Below, in pieces: positions 1 to 10,056 of a stretch of DNA of 64,000 nt. The translations under genes and the position numbers were made by a program. This DNA is from an uncultured Bacilli bacterium. GTDB taxonomy: Bacteria > Bacillota_I > Bacilli_A > Izemoplasmatales > UBA1188. The notes below the pieces were generated by a model. The model was not told where the DNA came from and ran no database searches. It worked only from the letters and a program-made list of their open reading frames with translations. The number at the start of each line of letters is the position of its first letter. Within the stretch, counting starts at the first letter, position 1. The stretch covers positions 24,109 through 88,108 of the forward strand of contig CAJOMC010000006.1 in assembly GCA_905235635.1 (NCBI GenBank), in the 5' to 3' direction.

Positions 1-1
1 A

Positions 2-1822
2 ATATTAAAGGTAGAAGTAAAAGATTCAGAAATAGAAGAAAATGGATACGCAAAGACTGTTAAATCTATTAAGAAAAATGATGATGGTACTGTCGCAAGA
101 GATGAAGATGGTAATCCTATCATTCAAGAAGTCACAACTGTATATAACTTCGCGTTAGCGTCATTCTCATTATTTCAATATTTTGGATGTGTTGGCTATA
201 ATACTAACTTCGAAAATAGAATCAACGGCTATGATTTTATACCTGATGGATCGGGCGCCTTATCAAGATTCCAATATGATAGAAAGTATACTACTAGACT
301 CGCAAAGAGAATCTATGGCGATGATATGGGCATAAAGAAACAATCAACATTTAATTCTCACTTAAGTGATGACATTAGAATGTCACTACCTATATATGGT
401 GTAGTTCATGGTTATAACCAAAATGCTTTCCTTGCGACTATGACAAAAGGAGATGGAGAAGCGGAAATAATTCTTGAACCATTTGGATATGGTAATAGAA
501 CTATTCAAACTACTTACTTTAAGTTCTATACAAGAGAGCAATACACTATCCAAATAGCAACAAGTGAACAAGGTTCAACAACTACTCTTCCAGTAAATAG
601 ATATGGTGATGATTATAAGGTTGAATATTCATTCCTTTATAACGATGACGCTAACTATTCTGGCCTTGCGAGATACTATAGTAACAACTATTTAAATCTT
701 ACAAATGAGGTTGAAGAAGAAGTTATGCCTTTAGGCTTAAATGTCTTAGCTCAAGACTATAAGAAAGGCTTATTCGGAAAGAAATATATCTCTATGACAT
801 CTTATAGTGAACTATCTCAAATTATTGAGATTTTAGAGAATAAGGGCGTAGGAAACTTCTCAATAAGTTATGTGGGTTGGAATAAAGGTGGTTACTACAA
901 CAATAATTCATATAAACCAAGAATATCTCATAATCTTGGTTCTACTAAATCATTCAATAACTTAATGAGCTATATGAATACCAATAACTACAATATTGAG
1001 TCTTGTATAGACATACTCTCTACATACAATCAATCAAAGAAAGGCGTAGTTAAGAAAACTAATCTAGATATATTTAAGAAATATTCGGATTCATCACTGT
1101 TTGATGAAGCATACCTTATGAATCCAGTAGATTCATCTAAACTAGTTCTTAAATATAATAAACGTTATGAAAGATTAGGATTTAGTTCAATTAATCTAGG
1201 TTATTACTCTTTAAATAACTTCCAATATCGTTATAAGAGTAAAAACTATTCAAGAGAAATCGCTATCAGTGAAGCAAGAGAAGAGCTTAAGAAATTAAGT
1301 GAAGTATATTCTATCTCACTTAATGGCGCAAATAGTTATACATTTGATTATCTATCAAGATTTTACAATATGGAAACAAGTGCGACAGGATATACCTATT
1401 TAACTGATTCAGTACCATTTATTTCAATTATTTTATCTGGACATACTGAATTATTCTCTCCTGAAATCAACTTTATGGCGGATTATGATAGACTCGCTTT
1501 AAGACTAATTGAATATAATATCTATCCTTATTTCACTATCACAAATGAAGATTCATCAAAGCTTAGATATACAAACTCAGAATATCTTTATACATCAATG
1601 TTTAGTTTATGGGAGAGCGATATTATAGAATTTTATAGCTATATTAGTGGCGCATTAAATAATACTTTAGGCGCTAATATGATTAGCCATAAAGCAATTC
1701 TAGATGGTGTATCGAAGGTTACATATTCAAACGGAGTAACCATTTATGTTAACTACAATAATAGTCAAGTTACTTTAGAAGGTGTGACTCTAGATCCACT
1801 TTCATATGAGGTGAGAAAATGA
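2..1822 (+). CDS. DUF5696-like protein, 5'-truncated by window edge
   Basis: Frame is open from base 2 (…YDFIPDGSGALSRFQYDRKYTTRLAKRIYGDDMG…), so the listed ATG at 326 is internal; 'IPDGSGAL' motif and position beside sugar ABC permeases are typical of DUF5696. Confidence 0.7.
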   Translation: MLKVEVKDSEIEENGYAKTVKSIKKNDDGTVARDEDGNPIIQEVTTVYNFALASFSLFQYFGCVGYNTNFENRINGYDFIPDGSGALSRFQYDRKYTTRLAKRIYGDDMGIKKQSTFNSHLSDDIRMSLPIYGVVHGYNQNAFLATMTKGDGEAEIILEPFGYGNRTIQTTYFKFYTREQYTIQIATSEQGSTTTLPVNRYGDDYKVEYSFLYNDDANYSGLARYYSNNYLNLTNEVEEEVMPLGLNVLAQDYKKGLFGKKYISMTSYSELSQIIEILENKGVGNFSISYVGWNKGGYYNNNSYKPRISHNLGSTKSFNNLMSYMNTNNYNIESCIDILSTYNQSKKGVVKKTNLDIFKKYSDSSLFDEAYLMNPVDSSKLVLKYNKRYERLGFSSINLGYYSLNNFQYRYKSKNYSREIAISEAREELKKLSEVYSISLNGANSYTFDYLSRFYNMETSATGYTYLTDSVPFISIILSGHTELFSPEINFMADYDRLALRLIEYNIYPYFTITNEDSSKLRYTNSEYLYTSMFSLWESDIIEFYSYISGALNNTLGANMISHKAILDGVSKVTYSNGVTIYVNYNNSQVTLEGVTLDPLSYEVRK

Positions 1823-2724
1823 AAGATACTTCTTTAAATCAAGCTAAAAGAAGATTGTCTAACACAAAGAAAAAGTCTTTAATAGGACTCGCCTTTGTCT
1901 CACCATGGATAATCGGTTTCTTATCCTTTGGTTTATATCCATTACTTAGATCAATTAGATTTGCGCTAGCGACATCTGGCAAGACTGATTTTGAAACATT
2001 AAAGTTTACTCTAACTGGTTTTGGTTTTGCACAATTTAAGAAAATATTTACACAGGAGCCAGAACATTTACTTGCGGTAGGAAACTTTGCGCTAGACCTT
2101 GCGGTAGTGATTCCAGTAGTTCTTGTATTTTCGCTAATTCTAGCCCTTCTCCTTAATCAGAATATTAAGGGTAAAGGTATATTTAGATCGATATTCTTCC
2201 TTCCTGTAGTATTGCTTTCAGGAAGTATGCTTAGATACTTTAATTCATATAATCTACTCACTGTGCCATCTATCACAAATGGGGCATTAGAGAGTGTGAT
2301 TGATACATACTTCCCATCGTTTATCTCAACGCTAGTAATAACCGCATTTTCAAAGATAGTACTAATACTCTGGCTATCAGGTGTTCAAACACTCATCTTC
2401 CTTGCGGGTCTTCAAAAGATTGATAAATCAATCTATGAAGCCGCAAAAGTCGATGGCGCATCTGGCTGGGAATGTTTCTGGAAAATCACATTTATGGAAC
2501 TTATACCACTTATGTATATAAATATTGTATATACGACAATCATTTATTCTAACCTAGGTGAGTATAACCCAATCATAAACATCATCAGTAGTGTTCAAAG
2601 TGATGAAGTCAACTATGGTAAGGCATATTCAAGTGCCCTTGCGTGGTTACTATTCTTTATCGATATTATAGAGATAGGTCTTTTCTGTCTATTCATAAGA
2701 CTAGGCAGTAAGAAATATGAATAG
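1819..2724 (+). CDS. Sugar ABC transporter permease (MalF/UgpA-like)
   Basis: Multi-TM; EAA-loop 'YEAAKVDGASGWECFWKITFMELIPLM'; overlaps upstream CDS by 4 nt. Confidence 0.9.
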   Translation: MKDTSLNQAKRRLSNTKKKSLIGLAFVSPWIIGFLSFGLYPLLRSIRFALATSGKTDFETLKFTLTGFGFAQFKKIFTQEPEHLLAVGNFALDLAVVIPVVLVFSLILALLLNQNIKGKGIFRSIFFLPVVLLSGSMLRYFNSYNLLTVPSITNGALESVIDTYFPSFISTLVITAFSKIVLILWLSGVQTLIFLAGLQKIDKSIYEAAKVDGASGWECFWKITFMELIPLMYINIVYTTIIYSNLGEYNPIINIISSVQSDEVNYGKAYSSALAWLLFFIDIIEIGLFCLFIRLGSKKYE

Positions 2725-2736
2725 GAGGAGGGTTTT

Positions 2737-3654
2737 ATGAGAGCACACACATTGGTTAAAAAAGCAGTAAGACCTGACGGATTAATCTATAAGATTGCGC
2801 TTTACGCTATCTTAATTGGTATTAGTTTCATCTATTTATATCCTATTTTAAGAATGCTTGCGATGAGTCTTATGACTCTCGAAGATTTAAATGATGTCCA
2901 AAGAAACTGGCTTCCGTCCACTTTATATTTCCAAAATTACGTGAAAGCATTTAAATCTCTTGATTATCTTAAATCACTCAAAGATTCACTCCTAGTATCA
3001 GTCGTTCCATCGCTCGTATCACTCATCTCATCATCATTAATTGGATATGGACTTGGAATTTATGACTTTAAAGGTAAAGAGGTGATACTTGGAATCTTAG
3101 TTGCATTATTTGTAGTACCTACAGTACTCACATCTCTTCCAACATTTATTCTTTATAGATCAATTGGAATTCTAGATTCTCTTTTGGCCTACATAGTTCC
3201 TGCGATCTTCGGATTTGGAATTAGACAATCACTATTCATTCTAATCTTCTATCAGTTCTTTAGACAAATACCAAAAGAACTCCTAGAAGCCGCAGAAATA
3301 GATGGCGCTAGTCAAATTAGAATATTCATTCAAATTGCAGTGCCACTAACTCTAACCGCATTCCTAATATGTTTCCTATATTCATTTGTATGGTATTTTA
3401 ATGAAACTACTTTAGTAACATTATATTTTCCTACAAAATATCATCCACTTGCGCGTGCAATAAATACTTTTGACCAGATGTATAGAAAGATTTTCACGAC
3501 TGGTACAGGTATGGGCGCAGAGGCTGAACAATACAATGAAGGAATACTATTCTCTGGCACAATACTATCAATTCTTCCACTACTCTTGGTTTACGGAGTA
3601 GCACAAAGGTGGTTTATCGAAGGTATTGATAAATCGGGTATTGCGGGTCAATAA
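2737..3654 (+). CDS. Sugar ABC transporter permease (MalG/UgpE-like)
   Basis: EAA-loop 'LLEAAEIDGASQIRIFIQIAVPLTLTAF'; strong RBS aggaggag upstream. Confidence 0.9.
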   Translation: MRAHTLVKKAVRPDGLIYKIALYAILIGISFIYLYPILRMLAMSLMTLEDLNDVQRNWLPSTLYFQNYVKAFKSLDYLKSLKDSLLVSVVPSLVSLISSSLIGYGLGIYDFKGKEVILGILVALFVVPTVLTSLPTFILYRSIGILDSLLAYIVPAIFGFGIRQSLFILIFYQFFRQIPKELLEAAEIDGASQIRIFIQIAVPLTLTAFLICFLYSFVWYFNETTLVTLYFPTKYHPLARAINTFDQMYRKIFTTGTGMGAEAEQYNEGILFSGTILSILPLLLVYGVAQRWFIEGIDKSGIAGQ

Positions 3655-3723
3655 AATCATTAACTAAACAGAAATGTTTACAAATAAAAACAATAAAACA
3701 AAATACATTTAAAAGGAGAAGAC

Positions 3724-6700
3724 ATGAAAAAAATTTACTTTGTTTTGTTATCATTAGCATTCGTGTTCTGTCTTGCAAGCTGCAGGAAAGAAACGACTAC
3801 TGAAACACCAACAACAGTAGTAACAAAAGCCGCACCTACTATTAGTGGTGCTCATGATGTTGAATTGGAATTAAATGAAAGATATATTCCAATGGCTGGA
3901 ATTAGCGCTGTTGACGCTGATGGAAACGACCTCACTGATGATGTTGTATACAATGGTGACGTTGACACTTCTAAAGCGGGTGTATATCATGCTACATTTA
4001 GTGTAACTGATTCAAACGGAAATACTGCTTCTGTTACTATTACTGTCACAGTAGTATCAAGCGACAAAGATGCACCAGTTTTATCTGGTGTTTCAGATAT
4101 AGAAATTCCTGTAACAAGCGAATTTGATCCTATGCAAGGAGTAAGCGCAATTGATACTGTTGATGGCGATCTAACTGATAAAGTTCAAGTTGAAGGCACA
4201 GTTGATACAAAGAATTTAGGTACACAAACACTTAAATATACTGTAACTGACGAGGCTGGAAACAAGGCTGAAAGAAGTAGAGTTGTTAGAGTTACTGAAG
4301 GCAGATTCGTATTCGAAGAAGTATCAGAAGAAAATAAGGTTACATGCGATCCTGCAGATCTAAATGGTGTTTATACATTTGTATTAATCAAGGTTAAATA
4401 CGCTATTACTGAAGCAGGTGATGTTACTGTAGCTTTAGGCGAATACTCAGTTACACATCATCATGATGCAGCAGGAGAATTTGAAGCTTATGTCAGAGCT
4501 GATGAAGCTTTAACCGATCAAGCTGTTACTCTTACAGGCGCTACATTTGTACAACTAATGGTTGCTGGATGTCCAGATATTACTGCACCAGTTATTACTG
4601 GTGAATTCAACCAAACATTTATGGTTTCTAAAGATCATAAAGATTTAGCTGCACAATTCGTATCTGAAATGGCTGAAGCAGTAGCAAGAGATGATACTGA
4701 TGGATTCATCACTAAAGATTGCTATATGGAATATCCAGAAGGATTTGATTGGGATTCAACTGAAGAACAAACTGCATACTTCTGCGCTAAAGACCAAGCT
4801 GGCAACGAAACTAAGAAAGAAGTTAAAGTTGTTGTTGCAGCTGAAACTAAGTTAGCTGATATGCTTCCAGTAGGAGAAGGACCAGATAGTGGACACGATA
4901 ATAACCCTCAAATCTTAATGTATAGAAATATGACCATGACTAAACAAGCTGATGGCACTATTCTATTAAGTGGAATGCAATCTGGTGGTTATGCATCACA
5001 TCAAATGATTAAGTACGATTTATCTAACTTATCATATGGTAATACTTATATGTTAAAACTTACTGCTAAATTCCTCCCTGGCGAATCAGAACAATTAACT
5101 CAAGCTGTTGGTTATAGAATTGGTCAATCATTAGATGCTGCACCTTGGTACGTTGAATTCGGTGGATTCTCATATGATTACTTCAATTTAACTCCAGAAG
5201 AGACAACTACTTACCATGTATTTAAATACAATGTAACTGCAGAAGAAGCAGCTCTACAGGGTGGTGTATCTGGCGAAGCTATGGAATTCCAATTTGGTAA
5301 TACTACATACTATACAATCTATGATGTAGTACTCGTAAGTTTTGAATTATATCTCATTTCAAACGAAAACCAAGCTCCAGTTCTTAATAGAAACAATGCT
5401 CTTCCTACTATTTTAGTAAAAGGCGAAGAAGCTCCAGATTTAACTAAGTATTTTACTTCATATGATGTTGAAGATGGAACACCAGAAATAGTAATTACTG
5501 GTGCAGTTGATATGAGCAAGAAAGGAACATACCCTGTAACATTCACTGCAACAGACTCTGAAGGAAAAACTACTTCAGTAACACTCAATTTTGAAGTATT
5601 AAATGAAGCTGATACAATCGCTCCTGAGATTAAATGGGAAAGTCCATATCCTGATCAATTACCAGCTCTTCCAGAAGAAATTGTGATAGGAGAATATCCA
5701 TATTCTACAGAAACACTTAAGAATGGTTTTATACTAGGTCTTAAGATTACTGATAAGAAAGACGGTGAAACTATCGAAATGGCAGCAAAAGACGCTTCGA
5801 TCAACTGGGGTGGATTTGATGTAGAAAAACCTGGAAAATATACTATTAGAGTAACTGCAACTGATGACTCTGGAAACTCAACAACTGAATCATTTGTTAT
5901 TAAAGTAGTTAAAGAAAAAGAACAGGAACAATCTGAACTAACCTTAGTTACTGAACTAAAACCAACTGAATCAGCTTGTGAAAACTTATCATTTGAAGAA
6001 AATGATGGAATCGTAAAACTCACTCCAACTAGTGTAGAAAGCGCATGGGCTTCATTCAACAAGGTTAAGTATACAATTACATCTAATTTAGAAGTAGGCA
6101 AAACTTATAGATTCGTTTTAGAAGCTAAGGCAGACGCCGCAAGAGATATCGCAATTTCTGTGGGTGGTAACTACTGGCCAAATAACGAAAACCTCGCTAA
6201 ACTAATTTGTGACTTAGGAACAGAATTTAAGACATTCGCTTTAGACTTTGAATATACTGGCCAAACTCCTACTGGAGTAGCAGTATCGGTAGTTGAACTC
6301 GAATTCCAAGCAGGTAAAGCTGATGAATTCACTGGCGAACAATCAACTACAAATAGTGTATACGTTAAATCATTCGCACTATATGAAGTAACAAATGCAC
6401 AATCTCACGAAGAACCAGAAGAACCTGCAGATCCTGAAGGATGTTTAGCTAATGCACTAAAAGCAACAGCATATTCTGATGGTTCAGCTATCCAAATGAC
6501 TAAAAACGAAGATGGATCATATAGTGTTCAATCTATAAATGCAAAATGGTTTGGATGGAAAAACTTTAACGTTCCAGCTGAAGCCAAATATTTAGTTTTA
6601 GTTATTGATGCAAAAACATCTATTCAATATAAGATTGATGATGCAGAAAACAAATATGATACTGCAGCAAAAAGAACAAAAACCCTTAATGGAGAAGAAA

Positions 6701-8196
6701 CTATTGTTTACACAATAGCTGATGTAATTTCTGATCCAACTCAAGTTAAGAAGATAGTAATTTGGGTATTCGATGAAACTAACCCTACTATAACTGTTAA
6801 AGCTGCATACTTTGCTGCAACTGATCCTACAACTGCTCAAGAACCAGAAGAACCTGAAACTCCTGCAGAACCTACAAAAGCTAATTTGTTAATAGATTTT
6901 GAAGATGGAGCTGGTGTATCTGGAGCTTCATATGACAACGATAAATGGTCTCAAGAAAAATACCAAGACGATGCTTGGAAATCTATGTCTGGACAAATGA
7001 ATTCCAGAACAAAAGTTACAAAAGTAGCTAATGTTGTTGGAACATCTGTAACTACTAGATATACATATAGTGATGGCGATTCACTTGGACTTGCTAACCA
7101 TCTATCTATTGAAATGGGTAACTACTGGGATCCAAAACAACCAATCAGTATGAAACTTATCTTAATTGATAAGTCAGGAAATAGTATTTATTTACTTGGC
7201 AGCCAAAATGATTGGAATTCAGTTCCAGTTGGTGAAACTCTAGTTAAATCTGAATTCTCATTTGATGAAGCAGAAATTGCTGGTATCAGAATCGTTTTAA
7301 AGAACGCTAGCGGTAACTATTATCTCTATTTAGATAACATCGAATTAAAGTATGTAGAAGCCGAAGAACCAGAAGAACCTGAAACTCCTGCAGAACCTAC
7401 AAAAGCTAACCTTACACTAGATTTTGAAGATGGTTCTGGAAATTCAGAATATACTAGTTCTAAATGGGCTAGAGAAAAATACAACTGGAATTCTGCTGAA
7501 AACAAGGGAGAATGGGTTGTTATGTCTGGACAAATGAACTCTAGAACTAAAGTATCAAAAGTAGTAAATGTTGTTGGAACATCTGTACCTACAAGATTTA
7601 CATATAGTGATGGAGATTCACTTGGACTTGCTAACTATTTGTCTATTGAAATTGGTAACTATTATAGTGGTGCTACTTCAACTAATATGAAACTTATCCT
7701 AATCAATAAGGAAGGACAAAATATCTACTTATTAGGCGGAGAAAGTGAATGGTATTCACTTCCAGCTGGTACTGATTTAGTTAAATATGAATTTTTATTC
7801 GCTGAAGCAGAAATTGCCGGTATAAGAATTGCACTAAAGGAAAAGAGCGGAAGTTTCTATACTTATCTAGATAACATCACATTAAAAGATCTTGATACTA
7901 CAGAAGCATATGAAGCATCTATTATGGGTAAAAAGGTAGTTCTCAGCACTGTTGATAATAAAAACTATGTTGAATTATCATGTGCAGATTTAGGAGTTAA
8001 ATTAATGCTTAAATCTGAAATTAATAATGAAACTGGTGCTGTAGTACTAAAGGATGCTTTAAATGATGGTGCACAACTAACATTAAATGGTCAAGCTGAT
8101 GCTAATCATAACATTACTATTACATCTGCAGAAGGCTCATTTACATATAAAGATTTATTTGTAAATGCTGTATTTGCTCCTATCGTAGCTGAATAA
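3724..8196 (+). CDS. Large modular lipoprotein with Ig-like (DUF5011/HYR type) and tandem jelly-roll-like domains
   Basis: Lipobox signal 'VFCLASC'; repeated 'DAPVLSGVSDIEI…GVSAIDTVDGDLTDKVQVEGTVDTKNLGTQTLKYTVTDEAGN' modules; tandem C-terminal repeat. Confidence 0.85.
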   Translation: MKKIYFVLLSLAFVFCLASCRKETTTETPTTVVTKAAPTISGAHDVELELNERYIPMAGISAVDADGNDLTDDVVYNGDVDTSKAGVYHATFSVTDSNGNTASVTITVTVVSSDKDAPVLSGVSDIEIPVTSEFDPMQGVSAIDTVDGDLTDKVQVEGTVDTKNLGTQTLKYTVTDEAGNKAERSRVVRVTEGRFVFEEVSEENKVTCDPADLNGVYTFVLIKVKYAITEAGDVTVALGEYSVTHHHDAAGEFEAYVRADEALTDQAVTLTGATFVQLMVAGCPDITAPVITGEFNQTFMVSKDHKDLAAQFVSEMAEAVARDDTDGFITKDCYMEYPEGFDWDSTEEQTAYFCAKDQAGNETKKEVKVVVAAETKLADMLPVGEGPDSGHDNNPQILMYRNMTMTKQADGTILLSGMQSGGYASHQMIKYDLSNLSYGNTYMLKLTAKFLPGESEQLTQAVGYRIGQSLDAAPWYVEFGGFSYDYFNLTPEETTTYHVFKYNVTAEEAALQGGVSGEAMEFQFGNTTYYTIYDVVLVSFELYLISNENQAPVLNRNNALPTILVKGEEAPDLTKYFTSYDVEDGTPEIVITGAVDMSKKGTYPVTFTATDSEGKTTSVTLNFEVLNEADTIAPEIKWESPYPDQLPALPEEIVIGEYPYSTETLKNGFILGLKITDKKDGETIEMAAKDASINWGGFDVEKPGKYTIRVTATDDSGNSTTESFVIKVVKEKEQEQSELTLVTELKPTESACENLSFEENDGIVKLTPTSVESAWASFNKVKYTITSNLEVGKTYRFVLEAKADAARDIAISVGGNYWPNNENLAKLICDLGTEFKTFALDFEYTGQTPTGVAVSVVELEFQAGKADEFTGEQSTTNSVYVKSFALYEVTNAQSHEEPEEPADPEGCLANALKATAYSDGSAIQMTKNEDGSYSVQSINAKWFGWKNFNVPAEAKYLVLVIDAKTSIQYKIDDAENKYDTAAKRTKTLNGEETIVYTIADVISDPTQVKKIVIWVFDETNPTITVKAAYFAATDPTTAQEPEEPETPAEPTKANLLIDFEDGAGVSGASYDNDKWSQEKYQDDAWKSMSGQMNSRTKVTKVANVVGTSVTTRYTYSDGDSLGLANHLSIEMGNYWDPKQPISMKLILIDKSGNSIYLLGSQNDWNSVPVGETLVKSEFSFDEAEIAGIRIVLKNASGNYYLYLDNIELKYVEAEEPEEPETPAEPTKANLTLDFEDGSGNSEYTSSKWAREKYNWNSAENKGEWVVMSGQMNSRTKVSKVVNVVGTSVPTRFTYSDGDSLGLANYLSIEIGNYYSGATSTNMKLILINKEGQNIYLLGGESEWYSLPAGTDLVKYEFLFAEAEIAGIRIALKEKSGSFYTYLDNITLKDLDTTEAYEASIMGKKVVLSTVDNKNYVELSCADLGVKLMLKSEINNETGAVVLKDALNDGAQLTLNGQADANHNITITSAEGSFTYKDLFVNAVFAPIVAE
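6841..7890 (+). repeat. Two tandem ~525-bp in-frame repeat units (EEPEEPETPAEPTKANL…DNI.LK)
   Basis: Linker gaagaaccagaagaacctgaaactcctgcagaacctacaaaagcta repeated near 6840 and 7363; both units share 'MSGQMNSRTKV.KV.NVVGTSV.TR.TYSDGDSLGLAN'. Confidence 0.9.
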
Positions 8197-8219
8197 GAAA
8201 TAGTATTAATAAAATCCAT

Positions 8220-8249
8220 ATAGGTAGTGGCTTTTATGCCACTACCTAT
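8220..8249 (+). other. Perfect 12-bp-stem inverted repeat without adjacent U-tract
   Basis: ATAGGTAGTGGC-ttttat-GCCACTACCTAT between the two lipoprotein genes. Confidence 0.75.
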
Positions 8250-8281
8250 AATGGTAGATGTTTTAAATATAAAGGAGACCT

Positions 8282-9805
8282 ATGAAAAAGATATTAATAT
8301 CTGTTTTTTCTCTTATGTGTTTGGTTCTAATAGGTTGTAGTAACGATGTCACCAGTACGACAGAAATACCTACTGAACCAACTACTGATAGTTCTAGTGT
8401 TAATCTAGAAACACCAGGAGATCTTCAAATAGATAAAGGAATTGTATCTTTTACACCTGTTGAGGATGCAGATAGTTATACTTTAAAAATAATGCAAGAT
8501 GGTGTACTAGTTATGAACTATAATGTCAATCTAGAAGATGATTTATCATCAGTATTAGAAGATGGTGATTATTCTGCACAAATATGTGCTAAAAAAGGAA
8601 ATAATAAATCACCATATAGTGATCCTGTTGAATTTACTATTGGTATAAAACAAATAGATATTACATCTTTTACAGAAATTAAAGGTGAATATCTAGCTAG
8701 TAGTAAATATGTTAATATGAGCGGAAGATCATATTATGATGCCGAAGAAGAAAGAATGTATTTCTATTACACCGCATCTGGTTTTAAAGTATCATTCACA
8801 GGAACTAGCTTAGAAGCTAAGTTATTTGCTACTGGATATAATAATAAAAATAATGAAGCAAGACTAGTGGTACTTGTTGATGGAGAAGTATATCCAGATG
8901 GTGGTACTACTATAGTATTAGATAAAGGTGCAGAAGAACTATATACACTATGTGAAAACCTAGAAAACAAACTACATATTGTAGAAGTACTTAAAAGAAG
9001 TGAAGCATCTGATAATACAGTAGCACTTAAAGAATTGCATACTGATGGTCATTTTGATACACCACCACAAGATAAAGAAAAGAACATATTAGTTATAGGT
9101 GCATCTGGATCTACTGGTTATGGTAACCTTGCGAAGAATACAAGTGTTACAAAAAACACTTATAATTCTGATGGATTAAAAGCTTTTGCATACTTAACAA
9201 GTAGAATGTATGATACAGAAATAACTGAGATTAATGCATCTGGTTGGGGTGTTAAATGGGGTTGGAATTCTCAATCTGGTTCAGCTAATATCCCAGCAGC
9301 ATTTACTAAGACAGGTATACTATCTACAAATAATGCAACTAAGATTAACTATAGTTATAGTAAAGATCATTATGACCTAATTATCATTAATTTAGGTATG
9401 AATGACTTTAATGCATATCTTAAAAATATCAAAGATGAAGATAAGTTTAATGAAGAATTAATGAAATATATGAATGCAACTAAAGCATTCTATAACACAT
9501 TACTTAATACATATGATTGTCCGATAATCTTGCTTCATACATCTAATATAGATAAAAAAGCAGAAGGCTACTATAACGAACTTGTAGCAGGTGATATTAA
9601 CGCCGTTCTTGAATCTCCAAGAATATTCTCAATCATAATTCCAGCAAATGGTAGAAATACTTCACTTGGCGCAAATAGCCACGCAAATGTCCAAACTCAT
9701 ATTTGGACTGCAGACCTAATTGCTGAATGGATTGAGGCAAATCTTCATTGGGAAAAAGCAATAGACAATATTGTATTCGATTCTACAAGAGATACAGTTA
9801 ATTAA
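8282..9805 (+). CDS. Secreted lipoprotein esterase, CE2-like (N-terminal jelly-roll + SGNH/GDSL hydrolase)
   Basis: Lipobox 'VLIGC'; 'ILVIGASGSTGYGNLAK', 'YDLIIINLGMNDF' SGNH blocks; FN3-like N-terminus. Confidence 0.8.
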   Translation: MKKILISVFSLMCLVLIGCSNDVTSTTEIPTEPTTDSSSVNLETPGDLQIDKGIVSFTPVEDADSYTLKIMQDGVLVMNYNVNLEDDLSSVLEDGDYSAQICAKKGNNKSPYSDPVEFTIGIKQIDITSFTEIKGEYLASSKYVNMSGRSYYDAEEERMYFYYTASGFKVSFTGTSLEAKLFATGYNNKNNEARLVVLVDGEVYPDGGTTIVLDKGAEELYTLCENLENKLHIVEVLKRSEASDNTVALKELHTDGHFDTPPQDKEKNILVIGASGSTGYGNLAKNTSVTKNTYNSDGLKAFAYLTSRMYDTEITEINASGWGVKWGWNSQSGSANIPAAFTKTGILSTNNATKINYSYSKDHYDLIIINLGMNDFNAYLKNIKDEDKFNEELMKYMNATKAFYNTLLNTYDCPIILLHTSNIDKKAEGYYNELVAGDINAVLESPRIFSIIIPANGRNTSLGANSHANVQTHIWTADLIAEWIEANLHWEKAIDNIVFDSTRDTVN

Positions 9806-9856
9806 TTTAATTAATTAGTAAGATAAGAGGGAATTAATATCCCTTCTTTCTTAATG

Positions 9857-9894
9857 AATGAAATATCGCTAATTTTTGCGATATTTCATTTTTT
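9857..9894 (+). terminator. Rho-independent terminator
   Basis: aatgaaatatcgc-taattttt-gcgatatttcatttttt. Confidence 0.85.
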
Positions 9895-10056
9895 GTATAT
9901 AAAAATAATAAAAATATTCAAAAAAATGTACTTTAGTATGTATATATAAATAGAATGGTTTAAATTTATGAGGTGAGTCGCAAAAGATTGTGCAATCTAA
10001 TTACTCCACTCTAGAATGATATACCCTTTAATAATTTATAGTTAGAGGAGATTTAA

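Noticed and set aside
5319-6840. Minus-strand ORFs (5319-5588, 5655-6101, 6598-6840) and similar antisense ORFs throughout (e.g. 14303-14536, 14622-14951, 56511-56906, 61249-61581)
   Set aside because: Lie entirely inside well-supported plus-strand genes, with low-complexity S/T/L-rich translations and no family resemblance; shadow ORFs.
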